Shown one piece after another: positions 1 through 7,804 of a DNA stretch of 64,000 nucleotides. This DNA is from Alphaproteobacteria bacterium (GTDB taxonomy: Bacteria; Pseudomonadota; Alphaproteobacteria; UBA8366; Aestuariispiraceae). The stretch's first letter is position 1. Each line of letters opens with the position of its first letter. The stretch covers positions 1-64,000 of the forward strand of contig SPJV01000075.1 in NCBI GenBank assembly GCA_006844765.1, given 5' to 3'. The notes beneath the pieces were generated by a model that saw only the letters and a program-made list of their open reading frames with translations, made no database searches and had not been told where the DNA came from. The translations under genes and the position numbers were made by a program.

Positions 1-110
1 AGATCATAACGATGCGCCTGCCAGGAGGAGAACTCCCCCAGTTTGTCATCAGCCCGGACCGATGTTGTTGCCAGCATCAGAATTATGGGAAGAAGGATCA
101 GTCCTCGCAC
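1..110 (-). CDS. Secreted protein, 5' end only (possible IalB family)
   Basis: Partial gene running off the left edge; only about 36 residues are visible. It reads from a GTG at 110-108 with a GGAGG ribosome binding site at 125-121. The peptide starts VRGLILLPIILMLATTSVRA and continues ADDKLGEFSSW, so it has a short basic start, a hydrophobic core and an A-x-A type signal peptidase site. It is therefore probably exported to the periplasm. The mature start GEFSSWQAHRYD resembles the beginning of invasion-associated locus B (IalB) proteins, where a GxFxxW-A stretch follows the signal peptide; that assignment is an inference from very little sequence. It is divergent from the rpoE-chrR pair. Confidence 0.55.
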   Translation of the reverse strand, partial: MRGLILLPIILMLATTSVRADDKLGEFSSWQAHRYD

Positions 111-196
111 GGTTGGGATACCTCCAAATCTTTGTCTCGCCACTGCGCCGCAATGGCGGGAGGGGCGGGTATAACAGTGAAATCATACAGCACAAG

Positions 197-213
197 CGCT
201 GCACTGCATAATC
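197..213. promoter_or_regulatory. Weak TGCA-N-TGCA palindrome (PhaR-like core)
   Basis: The core TGCA-C-TGCA (201-209) matches the centre of the sites seen at the PHB genes, but the flanks (GCG on the left, TAAT on the right) do not extend the palindrome. It lies between the divergent secreted-protein gene and rpoE. One such 9-mer is expected by chance in a window of this size, so this may be coincidence. Confidence 0.2.
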
Positions 214-262
214 CTGCCCCTAGATTTCGGCAATTTTATGGACCAGTGCAAGCCCTGGGCAG

Positions 263-291
263 TGATCCGGTTCGGCGAAGCTGTCGTAATG
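263..291 (+). promoter_or_regulatory. Candidate RpoE-dependent promoter of rpoE-chrR
   Basis: TGATCC at 263-268 is followed, after 18 bases, by TAATG at 287-291. From memory, the promoter of the RpoE/ChrR (ECF11) group has a TGATC-type -35 element and a TA-starting -10 element about 18 bases apart. Positive autoregulation is known for this family. The site would leave a leader of roughly 160 nt before the rpoE GTG. The rest of the 111-456 intergenic stretch shows no gene I can support. Confidence 0.45.
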
Positions 292-456
292 CAGGTTATG
301 AACGTACTGGATGCCCCAAAAACTGTCGCCGACGGCCTGCACCGCCCGCATCCGGGTAACGGTGACATGCCGCCCTATTTCGCAGTAGAGCGCCCTCGTC
401 TAGGATCAAACCGTGGGACCGCCGCCTCGGGCGGACGCGCAGGAGGTAGCGGCAAG

Positions 457-1026
457 GTGCGGGAAGACACTGCGGTTAGTTTAACACCGGAAATACAGGC
501 AGCCTTGTTGCATGATATCGCCACGCGCGGTGACAGGGCGGCCTTTGCCCGGTTATTCGCCTATTTCGGTCCGCGCTTGCGGGCATTTCTGATCCGGGGT
601 GGGTCCGATCCTGTTCAGGCGGAAGAACTTACCCAGGATGTGTTCCTGTCGGTCTGGCGCCGTGCGGACAGTTTCGATCCAAATCAGGCATCCGTGGCGA
701 CGTGGATTTTTACGATTGCCCGAAACCGGCGCATTGATGTTTTCCGGCGTGGCAACCGGCCTGCATTGGATCCGGACGACCCGGCTCTGGTGCCGGCGCC
801 GGAAACCGCCCCTGACGACTGGCTTGAGGCGGCACAGCAATCACGGCGTCTTTCTGCCGCGATGAAGGAGCTACCGGAAGCACAGGCGAGCCTGCTTCGG
901 ATGGCGTTCTATGAAGACAAAGCCCATAGCGAGATCGCCGAAGAAACCGGCTTACCGCTGGGGACCGTTAAATCGCGTTTGCGTCTGGCAATTGCCAAGA
1001 TGCGAACCGGCTTGGGAGTAGTGTGA
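457..1026 (+). CDS. rpoE: ECF sigma factor, RpoE (ChrR-controlled group)
   Basis: Sigma-70 factor of the extracytoplasmic function type, 189 residues. Region 2 is the stretch around AEELTQDVFLSVWRRA and ATWIFTIARNRRID, which melts and reads the -10 element. Region 4 is the helix-turn-helix around SEIAEETGLPLGTVKSRL, which reads the -35 element. The start is set at GTG 457 because AGGAGG lies at 441-446; the frame is open further upstream but that part reads as non-coding. The anti-sigma gene follows after one base, so the two are co-translated. In Rhodobacter the homologous pair answers singlet oxygen and related photo-oxidative stress; that role is transferred from the family. A matching self-promoter lies at 263-291. 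Confidence 0.9.
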   Translation: MREDTAVSLTPEIQAALLHDIATRGDRAAFARLFAYFGPRLRAFLIRGGSDPVQAEELTQDVFLSVWRRADSFDPNQASVATWIFTIARNRRIDVFRRGNRPALDPDDPALVPAPETAPDDWLEAAQQSRRLSAAMKELPEAQASLLRMAFYEDKAHSEIAEETGLPLGTVKSRLRLAIAKMRTGLGVV

Positions 1027-1027
1027 C

Positions 1028-1762
1028 ATGATGGCTGTTGAGAAAACGCAGCAGGATGGTCAGTGTATCGAAACACCGACCCATCATCTGGCAGATGAGC
1101 TGTTGCTGGATTATGCGGCAGGAACCCTACCGGAGGCGGTGGCCCTGTTCGTTACGGCGCATCTGACCTTATGCCCGGAATGCCGGGCGCGGGTGAAACG
1201 GCTGGAGGCACTGGGCGGCGGTCTTTTGGAAACAATGGAACCGACGGCGGCGGAGAGCGGCAGTTTCGATGCCTTGATGGCGCGGATCGAGGCGGGAGAG
1301 CCTGATATCTGTGCCAATGACACGCGAAGCGCTTCGGAGGAAACTTCTGAGACTTCTGAGACTTCTGAGAAGACGCCCCCGTCTCTCCCGCGCGCGCTGC
1401 AGCATTATGTCGGTGGCGATGTGGAGGCGATTAACTGGCAGCCCATCGGATTGGGGGTGGCCATCGCTGATCTTGTTATAGACCGCTCCGGCTTGCGGGC
1501 TTTCATGCTGAAGGTCCCCGGCGGGCGAAAAGTGCCAAAGCATACCCATTGCGGTAATGAATATGTGATGGTTTTGGAAGGTGCGTTTAACGATGAGTTC
1601 GGGCACTTCGGGCGCGGCGATATCGAAATCGCGGATGGCGAGGTAGAACATCAGCCGATTGCGGAGCCGGGAACCGACTGCATCTGTCTGGCGGTCACCG
1701 ATGCACCGCTACGGATAACAGGGCCTTTCGGCTGGTTATTCAATCGGATGTCGAAGCTTTAA
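1028..1762 (+). CDS. chrR: Zinc-binding anti-sigma factor ChrR (cupin type)
   Basis: Anti-sigma factor of 244 residues that would hold the preceding sigma factor inactive. The N-terminal zinc domain has H20, H45, C49 and C52, that is H-x24-H-x3-C-x2-C, the same spacing as the ligands of Rhodobacter ChrR. The C-terminal cupin has HTHCGNE (H-x-H-x3-E) and a later VEHQP histidine, again the full second metal site. The cupin half is the part needed to sense singlet oxygen in the known system. The linker between domains holds three perfect tandem copies of the 9-mer ACTTCTGAG (1343-1369), giving ETSETSETS. The gene is longer than Rhodobacter ChrR mainly because of this linker and an N-terminal extension. 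It starts one base after rpoE. Confidence 0.9.
   Translation: MMAVEKTQQDGQCIETPTHHLADELLLDYAAGTLPEAVALFVTAHLTLCPECRARVKRLEALGGGLLETMEPTAAESGSFDALMARIEAGEPDICANDTRSASEETSETSETSEKTPPSLPRALQHYVGGDVEAINWQPIGLGVAIADLVIDRSGLRAFMLKVPGGRKVPKHTHCGNEYVMVLEGAFNDEFGHFGRGDIEIADGEVEHQPIAEPGTDCICLAVTDAPLRITGPFGWLFNRMSKL
1343..1369 (+). repeat. Three tandem 9-bp repeats inside chrR
   Basis: ACTTCTGAG occurs three times head to tail at 1343-1351, 1352-1360 and 1361-1369. The unit is three codons, so copy-number change keeps the frame and only changes the ETS linker between the two metal domains. Confidence 0.95.
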
Positions 1763-1803
1763 AATCTCGGGAAGACGGGCAGAGTCGCCCAAACGTGACA
1801 GCG

Positions 1804-2805
1804 CTAGTCTTCCGCCAGCCAATCATCGACCAGCCGCCGTGCGATAGAATCCCGGCGCGGTAGCTTAAATGTCTCATCCTCCGGGCTCGCCTTCAGTTCG
1901 GCGCGGCTGTACCACCGGGCTTCTTCAACTTCATCGGTATTGACGTTGAGCTCCGTCGATAAGGCGCGCCCGGTGAACCCCAACATGATGGATGAAGGAA
2001 ACGGCCAGGGTTGGGAGGAATGATAGCGGACATCCGCGACCGGCAGCCCCGCTTCTTCCATTACTTCCCGCGCGACGGCGTCTTCCAGACTCTCGCCCGG
2101 CTCAACAAATCCGGCCAGGACCGAATGCATACCGGGTGGCCAGACGGCCTGACGCCCCAAGACAATTCTGTCACCGCCATCATGGATCAACATGATCACC
2201 GCCGGGTCCGTGCGTGGGAAATGCGGGGCACCGCAATCGAGATTGAGGCATTTGCGCTCATGCCCGCCACGCCGGCTTTCCGTAGGTGATCCACAAACAC
2301 CACAGAAGCGATGTCGGTTGTGCCAGGTCGTTAACCCACGCGCCAGGGCGAGAATGGCCCCTTCCTCATGACTCATGGCCGGGCCGACAGCCCGCAAATC
2401 TTCGAAATACCCCTGCGCATCAAAGCGCGGCGGCTCTTCGTGTTTGGAAACATCAATCGCCACATGCGCCGCACCCGATGCATCCAGACCAAGGAAAACC
2501 CATTCATGCGCGTCCTGCAGCAGGGCTTCTGCGACCGGCAGATGATGCGCTTCCGGGCTGGCCGGGCCGAGCCGGATCAAGCTTTGCTGCCGCCAAACCG
2601 GGATCAAACGGGCCTGCGGGGAGAGCGCCAATTCCAGCAGCGCATCCATGTCATCGCGCAGATGATCCGCCCGGTCGAGTGGGCCGGAGGCGTATCGGTT
2701 CGCCGGATGCGCGTGATGCGGCGCCTGGTGTCTGTGAAGTGTCGTCATGGCGGTGACACTGGCATGATGCAGGGCGGGCGGCAATCTTTCGGAAGCGAAT
2801 CTCAT
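1804..2805 (-). CDS. nudC: NAD+ diphosphatase NudC
   Basis: Nudix hydrolase that splits NAD(H) into NMN(H) and AMP and, in studied bacteria, removes NAD caps from RNA. The zinc ribbon CGVCG...CLNLDCG is followed by FPRTDPAVIMLI, and the Nudix box is GFVEPGESLEDAVAREVMEE, then AG, fitting G-x5-E-x7-REUxEExGU. The NudC-specific SQPWPFPSSIM stretch comes after it. At 333 residues it is longer than the E. coli enzyme because of the alphaproteobacterial N-terminal domain. It converges on chrR with 41 bases between stops, and its 5' end faces the SRP RNA gene. The first start is used; a later in-frame ATG (MTTLHRHQ) is possible. Confidence 0.93.
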   Translation of the reverse strand: MRFASERLPPALHHASVTAMTTLHRHQAPHHAHPANRYASGPLDRADHLRDDMDALLELALSPQARLIPVWRQQSLIRLGPASPEAHHLPVAEALLQDAHEWVFLGLDASGAAHVAIDVSKHEEPPRFDAQGYFEDLRAVGPAMSHEEGAILALARGLTTWHNRHRFCGVCGSPTESRRGGHERKCLNLDCGAPHFPRTDPAVIMLIHDGGDRIVLGRQAVWPPGMHSVLAGFVEPGESLEDAVAREVMEEAGLPVADVRYHSSQPWPFPSSIMLGFTGRALSTELNVNTDEVEEARWYSRAELKASPEDETFKLPRRDSIARRLVDDWLAED

Positions 2806-2881
2806 AATTTCAGAAAGCCTTCGACTATTTTGCTGCCGATCCTCGTTGTAAAAGGGTGTCCGGCTCGCTAAAAGGGGAGCA

Positions 2882-2979
2882 GGAGGGCCGGTGCGGACGG
2901 GCGCCTCGCCAACCCGGTCAGGTCCGGAAGGAAGCAGCCGTAACGAGATTTCCGCCCGGGTCGCTTAAGCCGGCTCTCC
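2882..2979 (+). ncRNA. ffs: Small signal recognition particle RNA (4.5S)
   Basis: The conserved SRP domain IV segment is plain: GTCAGGTCCGGAAGGAAGCA sits at about 2918-2937, and it binds the Ffh M domain. The ends pair: GGAGGGCCGG (2882-2891) with CCGGCTCTCC (2970-2979), ten pairs with one G-U. The length of about 98 nt is normal for the short bacterial form. The RNA targets nascent membrane proteins to FtsY and the translocon. It lies just upstream of dnaX on the same strand, a common alphaproteobacterial arrangement. Confidence 0.96.
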
Positions 2980-3027
2980 GCCTAACTCGAACGAACAGGG
3001 AGACGGCCGCGCGCGCCGCGAACAGAG

Positions 3028-5100
3028 ATGAGCGCCGAGACCCCTCCTCAAGACCCAAACACGGTTGATTCCGATGCCGACTATGATGGCGATGCCAATG
3101 GTCCGGCGGAAGAGGAATTCACCAAGGCTGACGACACCCTGACGGCGGAGATGTTTCCGGCGGAACCGGATCCTCAGCCCGCTCCCAGCGCGACACCCCC
3201 GTCACCTGATCCCGCATCGGCGGCACCTGAAACTACGGCAGAAACAGCATCCGGTGGGGAAGCCTATCGGGTTCTGGCGCGAAAATACCGCCCGACCAAT
3301 TTCGATGAACTGATTGGCCAGGAAGCGCTGGTTCGCACCCTGACCAATGCCATCAAGGCCGGCCGCGTTGCTCAGGCCTTCATGCTCACCGGCGTGCGCG
3401 GGGTCGGCAAAACCACGACAGCCCGGATCATCGCGAAGGCTCTGAACTGCATCGGGCCCGACGGCAATGGGGGACCGACAGCCAGTCCCTGTGGTGTCTG
3501 CGCCAATTGCACCGCGATTGCCGGGGACCGGCATGTCGATGTGCTGGAAATGGATGCGGCGAGCCGGACAGGTGTCGGTGATGTGCGGGAGCTGATCGAA
3601 GGGGCACGTTACCGCCCCGTTTCCGCCCGCTACAAAGTCTATATCCTTGATGAGGTTCATATGCTCTCCAACCAGGCCTTTAACGCCTTGTTGAAGACCT
3701 TGGAAGAACCACCGGAACATCTGAAGTTCGTCTTTGCGACAACGGAAATTCGTAAGGTCCCGGTCACGATCCTGAGCCGTTGCCAGCGCTTTGATCTGCG
3801 CCGTGTGCCAGCGGACAAGTTGGTCACCCATTTCGGCAATGTCGCCGGATCGGAAGGTGTAGAAGCCGATCCGGAAGCCCTGACCCTGGTTGCACGTGCC
3901 GCAGATGGCTCGGTTCGCGACGGATTGTCGATCCTGGATCAAGCCATCGCCCTGGCCGAAGGGCCTGTCACATCAGAGCGTGTGCGGGATATGTTGGGCC
4001 TCGCGGATCGGGAACGGATCTTCGATCTGTTTGAAGCCGCGATGAAAGGCGATGCACCGGGGGCTTTGACCATCCTGGGTGATCTTTATGACGTCGGCGC
4101 CGACCCTTCTGTTGTTCTGCAGGATCTGTTGGAGCTTTGCCATTGGTTGACCCGCGCCAAGCTGGTCCCGGGCCTCGCCGAAGATCCGACAACACCGGAG
4201 CTGGAGCGCAGCCGAGGTGCACCGATGGCTGCCGGTCTGCAAATGTCAGCCCTGGCACGCGCCTGGCAGATGTTGCTGAAAGGTTTGGACGAAGTCCGCG
4301 CCGCACCGAGCCCGATCCAGGCGGCGGAGATGGTTCTCATCCGTTTGATCCACGTGGCGGAATTGCCCCCGCCCGCTGATCTGGTGAAGCAATTGCGCGA
4401 CGGCGGTGGCCCGGCCCGAAGTGCCGCAGCGGCCCCACCGCCCCCCGCCGCATCAGGAGGGGGCGCACCAGGAGGGGCCGCACCAGGAGGGGGGGCGCCA
4501 TCGGCGGCGGCTCCCATGCCGCAAACGCCGACGCCCGGATCGACAGCCAACTCAGAGCCGACGGCATCGCTTCAAACAGCGGCAGCGCCGGCCCTTGCCC
4601 AGGCTGACCCGCCCGGCGTCGCACTTGCCCCAATGCCCGGTAGTTTTGAAGCGGTCTTGGAATTGCTCGATTCCCGGCGGGAGGCGCTGGTATTGAGCCA
4701 GCTTCGCTACAATGTGCATCTGGTGCGCTTCCAGGCCGGTCATATCGAAATCCGCCCGAAGCCCGAAGCGCCCAACAATCTGCACGGCAAATTGGGGGCT
4801 TTGTTGACCCAATGGACCGGCCAGCGATGGATGGTCTCCCTATCGAACGATCCGGGTGATCCGACCATTGCCGAACAACGCGCCCAGGCCGAAGCCGAGC
4901 GTACGGGCCGGGCAGAGCGGGATTCACTGGTGGTAGCCCTTCGGGATGCCTTCCCGGATTCCAAGGTCGTCAAGGTAACACCGCCGGAGGGGATACCGGC
5001 ACCAGCGCCGATTGAAGCGGATGAGGCGTCTGATCCAGATGATAGCCCGTTTTTCGATCCGGAAGATCCCGGCTTCGATCCCGATTTCATTCCAGACTGA
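3028..5100 (+). CDS. dnaX: DNA polymerase III subunit gamma/tau
   Basis: Clamp-loader ATPase of 690 residues. It has a long acidic, Pro/Ala-rich N-terminal extension (about residues 1-78) before the usual start YRVLARKYRPTNFDELIGQ. Walker A is GVRGVGKTT at 122-130, the zinc cysteines are in CIGP...CGVCANC, and Walker B is DEVHML. Domain III follows, then a Gly/Ala/Pro linker and the tau-specific C-terminal region that contacts the polymerase and helicase. The linker DNA (4454-4499) carries three tandem copies of CAGGAGGGG and ends in a run of seven G (4489-4495). This could allow slippage to a shorter gamma-like form, but that is unproven. It heads the cluster dnaX, ybaB, recR. Confidence 0.95.
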   Translation: MSAETPPQDPNTVDSDADYDGDANGPAEEEFTKADDTLTAEMFPAEPDPQPAPSATPPSPDPASAAPETTAETASGGEAYRVLARKYRPTNFDELIGQEALVRTLTNAIKAGRVAQAFMLTGVRGVGKTTTARIIAKALNCIGPDGNGGPTASPCGVCANCTAIAGDRHVDVLEMDAASRTGVGDVRELIEGARYRPVSARYKVYILDEVHMLSNQAFNALLKTLEEPPEHLKFVFATTEIRKVPVTILSRCQRFDLRRVPADKLVTHFGNVAGSEGVEADPEALTLVARAADGSVRDGLSILDQAIALAEGPVTSERVRDMLGLADRERIFDLFEAAMKGDAPGALTILGDLYDVGADPSVVLQDLLELCHWLTRAKLVPGLAEDPTTPELERSRGAPMAAGLQMSALARAWQMLLKGLDEVRAAPSPIQAAEMVLIRLIHVAELPPPADLVKQLRDGGGPARSAAAAPPPPAASGGGAPGGAAPGGGAPSAAAPMPQTPTPGSTANSEPTASLQTAAAPALAQADPPGVALAPMPGSFEAVLELLDSRREALVLSQLRYNVHLVRFQAGHIEIRPKPEAPNNLHGKLGALLTQWTGQRWMVSLSNDPGDPTIAEQRAQAEAERTGRAERDSLVVALRDAFPDSKVVKVTPPEGIPAPAPIEADEASDPDDSPFFDPEDPGFDPDFIPD
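4454..4499 (+). repeat. Tandem 15-bp repeats with G7 run in dnaX
   Basis: Three head-to-tail units beginning CAGGAGGGG start at 4454, 4469 and 4484. Each holds a Shine-Dalgarno-like AGGAGG. The third ends in seven consecutive G (4489-4495). They encode the GGGAP/GGAAP linker before the tau C-terminal domains. Confidence 0.9.
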
Positions 5101-5162
5101 CACGACATTTTCAACCGAACCACCGCCGTCCTCACGGCGTCGCCTCAAACAGGATTAAGCCT

Positions 5163-5486
5163 ATGAAGAACCTCGCCAGTATGATGAAACAGGCCCAGGA
5201 AATGCAGCAGCGCATGCAGGATATGCAGGGAGAACTGGAACTGCGCGAAGTCCATGGCGCCTCAGCCGCCGGCATGGTGAAGGCCGTCGTCACCGGCAAG
5301 GGCACGCTGCGCAGTCTGGATGTCGATCCTTCTCTGGTCGATCCGAATGACAAGGAGGTCCTGGAAGATTTGATCGTGGCCGCCGTCAATGATGCCAAGG
5401 AAAAGGCGGATGAGATGATGCGGGAAGAGACCCAGAAACTGATGGGCGGCATTCAGCTTCCCCCCGGTATGAAGCTTCCCTTCTAA
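5163..5486 (+). CDS. YbaB/EbfC nucleoid-associated protein
   Basis: Small DNA-binding protein of 107 residues, full length for the family. It begins MKNLASMMKQAQEMQQRMQ, the typical N-terminal coiled helix, followed by the central sheet with GMVKAVVTGKGTLRSLDVDPSLV and a C-terminal helix with EKADEMMREET. Members form dimers that bind DNA and are nearly always encoded between dnaX and recR, as here; this context is a main reason for the assignment. AGGA lies about 10 bases before the ATG. A GC-rich hairpin (CCCCG/CGGGG, about 5496-5508) follows the stop but lacks a T-tract. Confidence 0.93.
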   Translation: MKNLASMMKQAQEMQQRMQDMQGELELREVHGASAAGMVKAVVTGKGTLRSLDVDPSLVDPNDKEVLEDLIVAAVNDAKEKADEMMREETQKLMGGIQLPPGMKLPF

Positions 5487-5664
5487 TGTTGCCTGCCCCC
5501 GTTTCGGGGCTTCAAACAGACACCCTTAGAGACGAGCAGCAAGGCGCGTGCCTCAAGGTCAGGCGGTTGATATTGTCTTGCTATTAAAACTCCCTCATCC
5601 TGGTGAAGGGTAAGGCCGCGTCTCGATGGATGGCGGTTGCGTAGGGTAAAGAGGGTGACAGCGC

Positions 5665-6255
5665 ATGCGTGAAATCGATCAGGTCGTTCAACTGCTTGCC
5701 AAGCTGCCGGGGCTGGGTCCCCGGTCGGCACGACGGGCGGCGTTGAGCCTGATTCAGAAACGCGAAAGCCTGATGCGACCCCTTGCCAAGGCATTGTCCG
5801 ATGCGGCGGACCAAATCGCGGTCTGTGCGACCTGCGGCAATCTAGACACCACACAGCCTTGCGGGATTTGCGAAGACCCGCGCCGTGATCCGACAATGCT
5901 CTGTGTCGTTGAGCAGGTTGGCGATCTCTGGGCGCTGGAGCGGACTGGTTCCTTCGCTGGGCGCTACCATGTGCTGGGCGGGGTTTTATCGGCATTGGAT
6001 GGGATTGGGCCCGAAGACCTCAATATCGCCTCATTGTTATCGAGAGTAGGCCCCGGAAAGCCGGTGACGGAAATTGTGCTCGCCACCAATCTGACGGTCG
6101 ATGGCCAGACCACGGCGCATTATGTGACGGAGCGTTTGGCCGATAGCGGCGTCAAGGTTACCCGATTGGCCCATGGCGTGCCGGTGGGGGGAGAGCTCGA
6201 CTATCTGGACGACGGCACCTTGGCCGCTGCCTTGAAGGCACGGCAAACGCTCTAG
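5665..6255 (+). CDS. recR: Recombination mediator RecR
   Basis: RecFOR pathway protein of 196 residues that helps load RecA on single-stranded gaps. It has the N-terminal helix-hairpin-helix LLAKLPGLGPRSARRAAL, a C4 zinc finger in CATCGNLDTTQPCGICEDPRRD, and a Toprim domain starting MLCVVEQVGDLWALERTG. The C-terminal segment TRLAHGVPVGGELDYLDDGT is the usual Walker B-like end. Length is standard. It ends the dnaX-ybaB-recR group; about 180 bases separate it from ybaB, so it may also have its own promoter. Confidence 0.96.
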   Translation: MREIDQVVQLLAKLPGLGPRSARRAALSLIQKRESLMRPLAKALSDAADQIAVCATCGNLDTTQPCGICEDPRRDPTMLCVVEQVGDLWALERTGSFAGRYHVLGGVLSALDGIGPEDLNIASLLSRVGPGKPVTEIVLATNLTVDGQTTAHYVTERLADSGVKVTRLAHGVPVGGELDYLDDGTLAAALKARQTL

Positions 6256-6271
6256 CTATGGCGCCGCAACG

Positions 6272-7804
6272 GTGCCGCGACGGGAGAAGACCTTGAATAT
6301 TCGTGTCCTGAAATCCTGGTTGCCCAAATCCTGGATCCCCAAATGGGGGCCGTTGGCCCTTGGACTCTCAATCCCCATGGCCTTCGCGGCTTTCTCCCCA
6401 AGCCTCGCGCAGGAGCAGGTTACCGCCGGCCCGCCACAACAAGTGTTGTTGACGCTTTATGCAGACGGCATCGCCGTGGTGGAGGAGCGCCGCTCCGTCG
6501 TGCTGCCGGGTGGTCCTGCGGAACTGACCGTTGATGGCCTGCCGGAAGGCATGCTGTCGAACTCGGTCTCACTGGAAGCCAATGGTATTCCGGCGGTAGA
6601 TCTGAAACTGGGCCGTAACCGGATCGATCAGGCGCGCCTTCTCGCGCTTTCCCTCGGTAAGACCATTGAATGGGTGGTGCCGGATGCCAAGGACGGCACA
6701 CGGACCTATCGCGGCCGCCTGGTTGCCTATCGCAATGGCATCGTTATCCGGGATGGGGAGATGCTGAAAACCCTGCCGCCAGGGCAACTTTTCCTCAATG
6801 AAGTTCCGGAAGGATTGAGCGAGGGGAGCTGGATTTCCGGCACGGTTTCTTCAGAAATTCCGGGCGACCAGCTGGTCCGGCTCGGCTATCTGACGCCCGG
6901 TATCGGTTGGTCGGTCGATTATGAAGCCCGGCTGAATGCGGAAGAAACCGCGTTGGTTCTGGATGGTCGCTATGCCATCGCCAATGGGCTGGACCGCAGT
7001 TTCCCGAATGCGACGACGCGGCTGGTTGCCGGCTCCGTCAACCGCGCGGCCCTGCCGCGCCCGCAGGTTCGCAAGCAGCAGGCGGTGATGATGGAAATGG
7101 CTGTCTCCCGAACCATGTCCTCTGGTGCCCCCGCCGCGCCGGTCGAAGCCGCATTGGGCGATCTGCATGTCTATGACCTGAATTCAGCACTGGATGTTCC
7201 AGCCTCCGCCACCGTGCGGCGTGCCTTGTTCCAGCCGACAAGCCTGCCGGTGGAAAAACGCTACAAGCTGCAAGGTCGCGGCGATGGTTGGGCGGGCCGC
7301 ACGGCGGAAGGCGCCGAACGCCAGCGCCCCATGGTATCACTTCGTTTCGAAAATACTGCCGATGGGCCGCTTGCGCGTCCTCTACCGGCGGGGTTGGTTC
7401 GCGTCTTCGGCGCCTTGCCGTCGGATGATGAAGACAGCCCCCGTGTCGTTCTGGGGGAAGCCCGTATTGGCCATAAGGCGGTTGGGGAGACGGTGGATCT
7501 ACCACTCGGTCAGGCCTTTGATGTTACGGTCGAACGCCGCATGACCTATTTCCGTCAGGACCCGGATGACAATCAGCGTCGTAATCGGGGCCTGCCCTTC
7601 GAAACAGCGCATGAGATCACCTTCCATAACGCGCGGGACCGCGCCGTGACAGTGGAGTTGCGGGAACGTTTCTCCGGCGACTGGAAGATCATCAACGCCA
7701 GCATCGACCCGGCAGATCGTCGCCCTCGCTCCGGCCTGTGGAAGATCAAGGTTCCGGCCGGTGGAAAAACCGTTTTGAGTTATCGTGTAAGGATTGAACC
7801 GTGA
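6272..7804 (+). CDS. DUF4139 secreted protein
   Basis: Protein of about 505 residues with an N-terminal hydrophobic stretch (LALGLSIPMAFAAFSPSLAQ) ending in a likely signal peptidase site, so exported. The segment LGYLTPGIGWSVDYEARLN followed by a strand-rich region ending ATTRLVAGSVNRA is typical of the DUF4139 family, whose function is unknown to me. The frame opens at GTG 6272, but TTG 6293 has a better ribosome site (GGGAG at 6282-6286), so the shorter start MNIRVLKSW is quite possible. The 3' end overlaps the next gene by four bases (GTGA), suggesting translational coupling with the dehydrogenase. Confidence 0.8.
   Translation: MPRREKTLNIRVLKSWLPKSWIPKWGPLALGLSIPMAFAAFSPSLAQEQVTAGPPQQVLLTLYADGIAVVEERRSVVLPGGPAELTVDGLPEGMLSNSVSLEANGIPAVDLKLGRNRIDQARLLALSLGKTIEWVVPDAKDGTRTYRGRLVAYRNGIVIRDGEMLKTLPPGQLFLNEVPEGLSEGSWISGTVSSEIPGDQLVRLGYLTPGIGWSVDYEARLNAEETALVLDGRYAIANGLDRSFPNATTRLVAGSVNRAALPRPQVRKQQAVMMEMAVSRTMSSGAPAAPVEAALGDLHVYDLNSALDVPASATVRRALFQPTSLPVEKRYKLQGRGDGWAGRTAEGAERQRPMVSLRFENTADGPLARPLPAGLVRVFGALPSDDEDSPRVVLGEARIGHKAVGETVDLPLGQAFDVTVERRMTYFRQDPDDNQRRNRGLPFETAHEITFHNARDRAVTVELRERFSGDWKIINASIDPADRRPRSGLWKIKVPAGGKTVLSYRVRIEP

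Noticed and set aside
238..456. N-terminal extension of the sigma factor from ATG 238
   Set aside because: The stretch overlaps the likely promoter, reads as non-coding, and a GTG at 457 with AGGAGG gives a standard ECF length.
3202..3942. Open frame of 246 codons opposite dnaX
   Set aside because: Antisense to the conserved ATPase core of dnaX; no domain visible.
5494..5509. GC hairpin after ybaB as an intrinsic terminator
   Set aside because: The stem is good but no T-tract follows.
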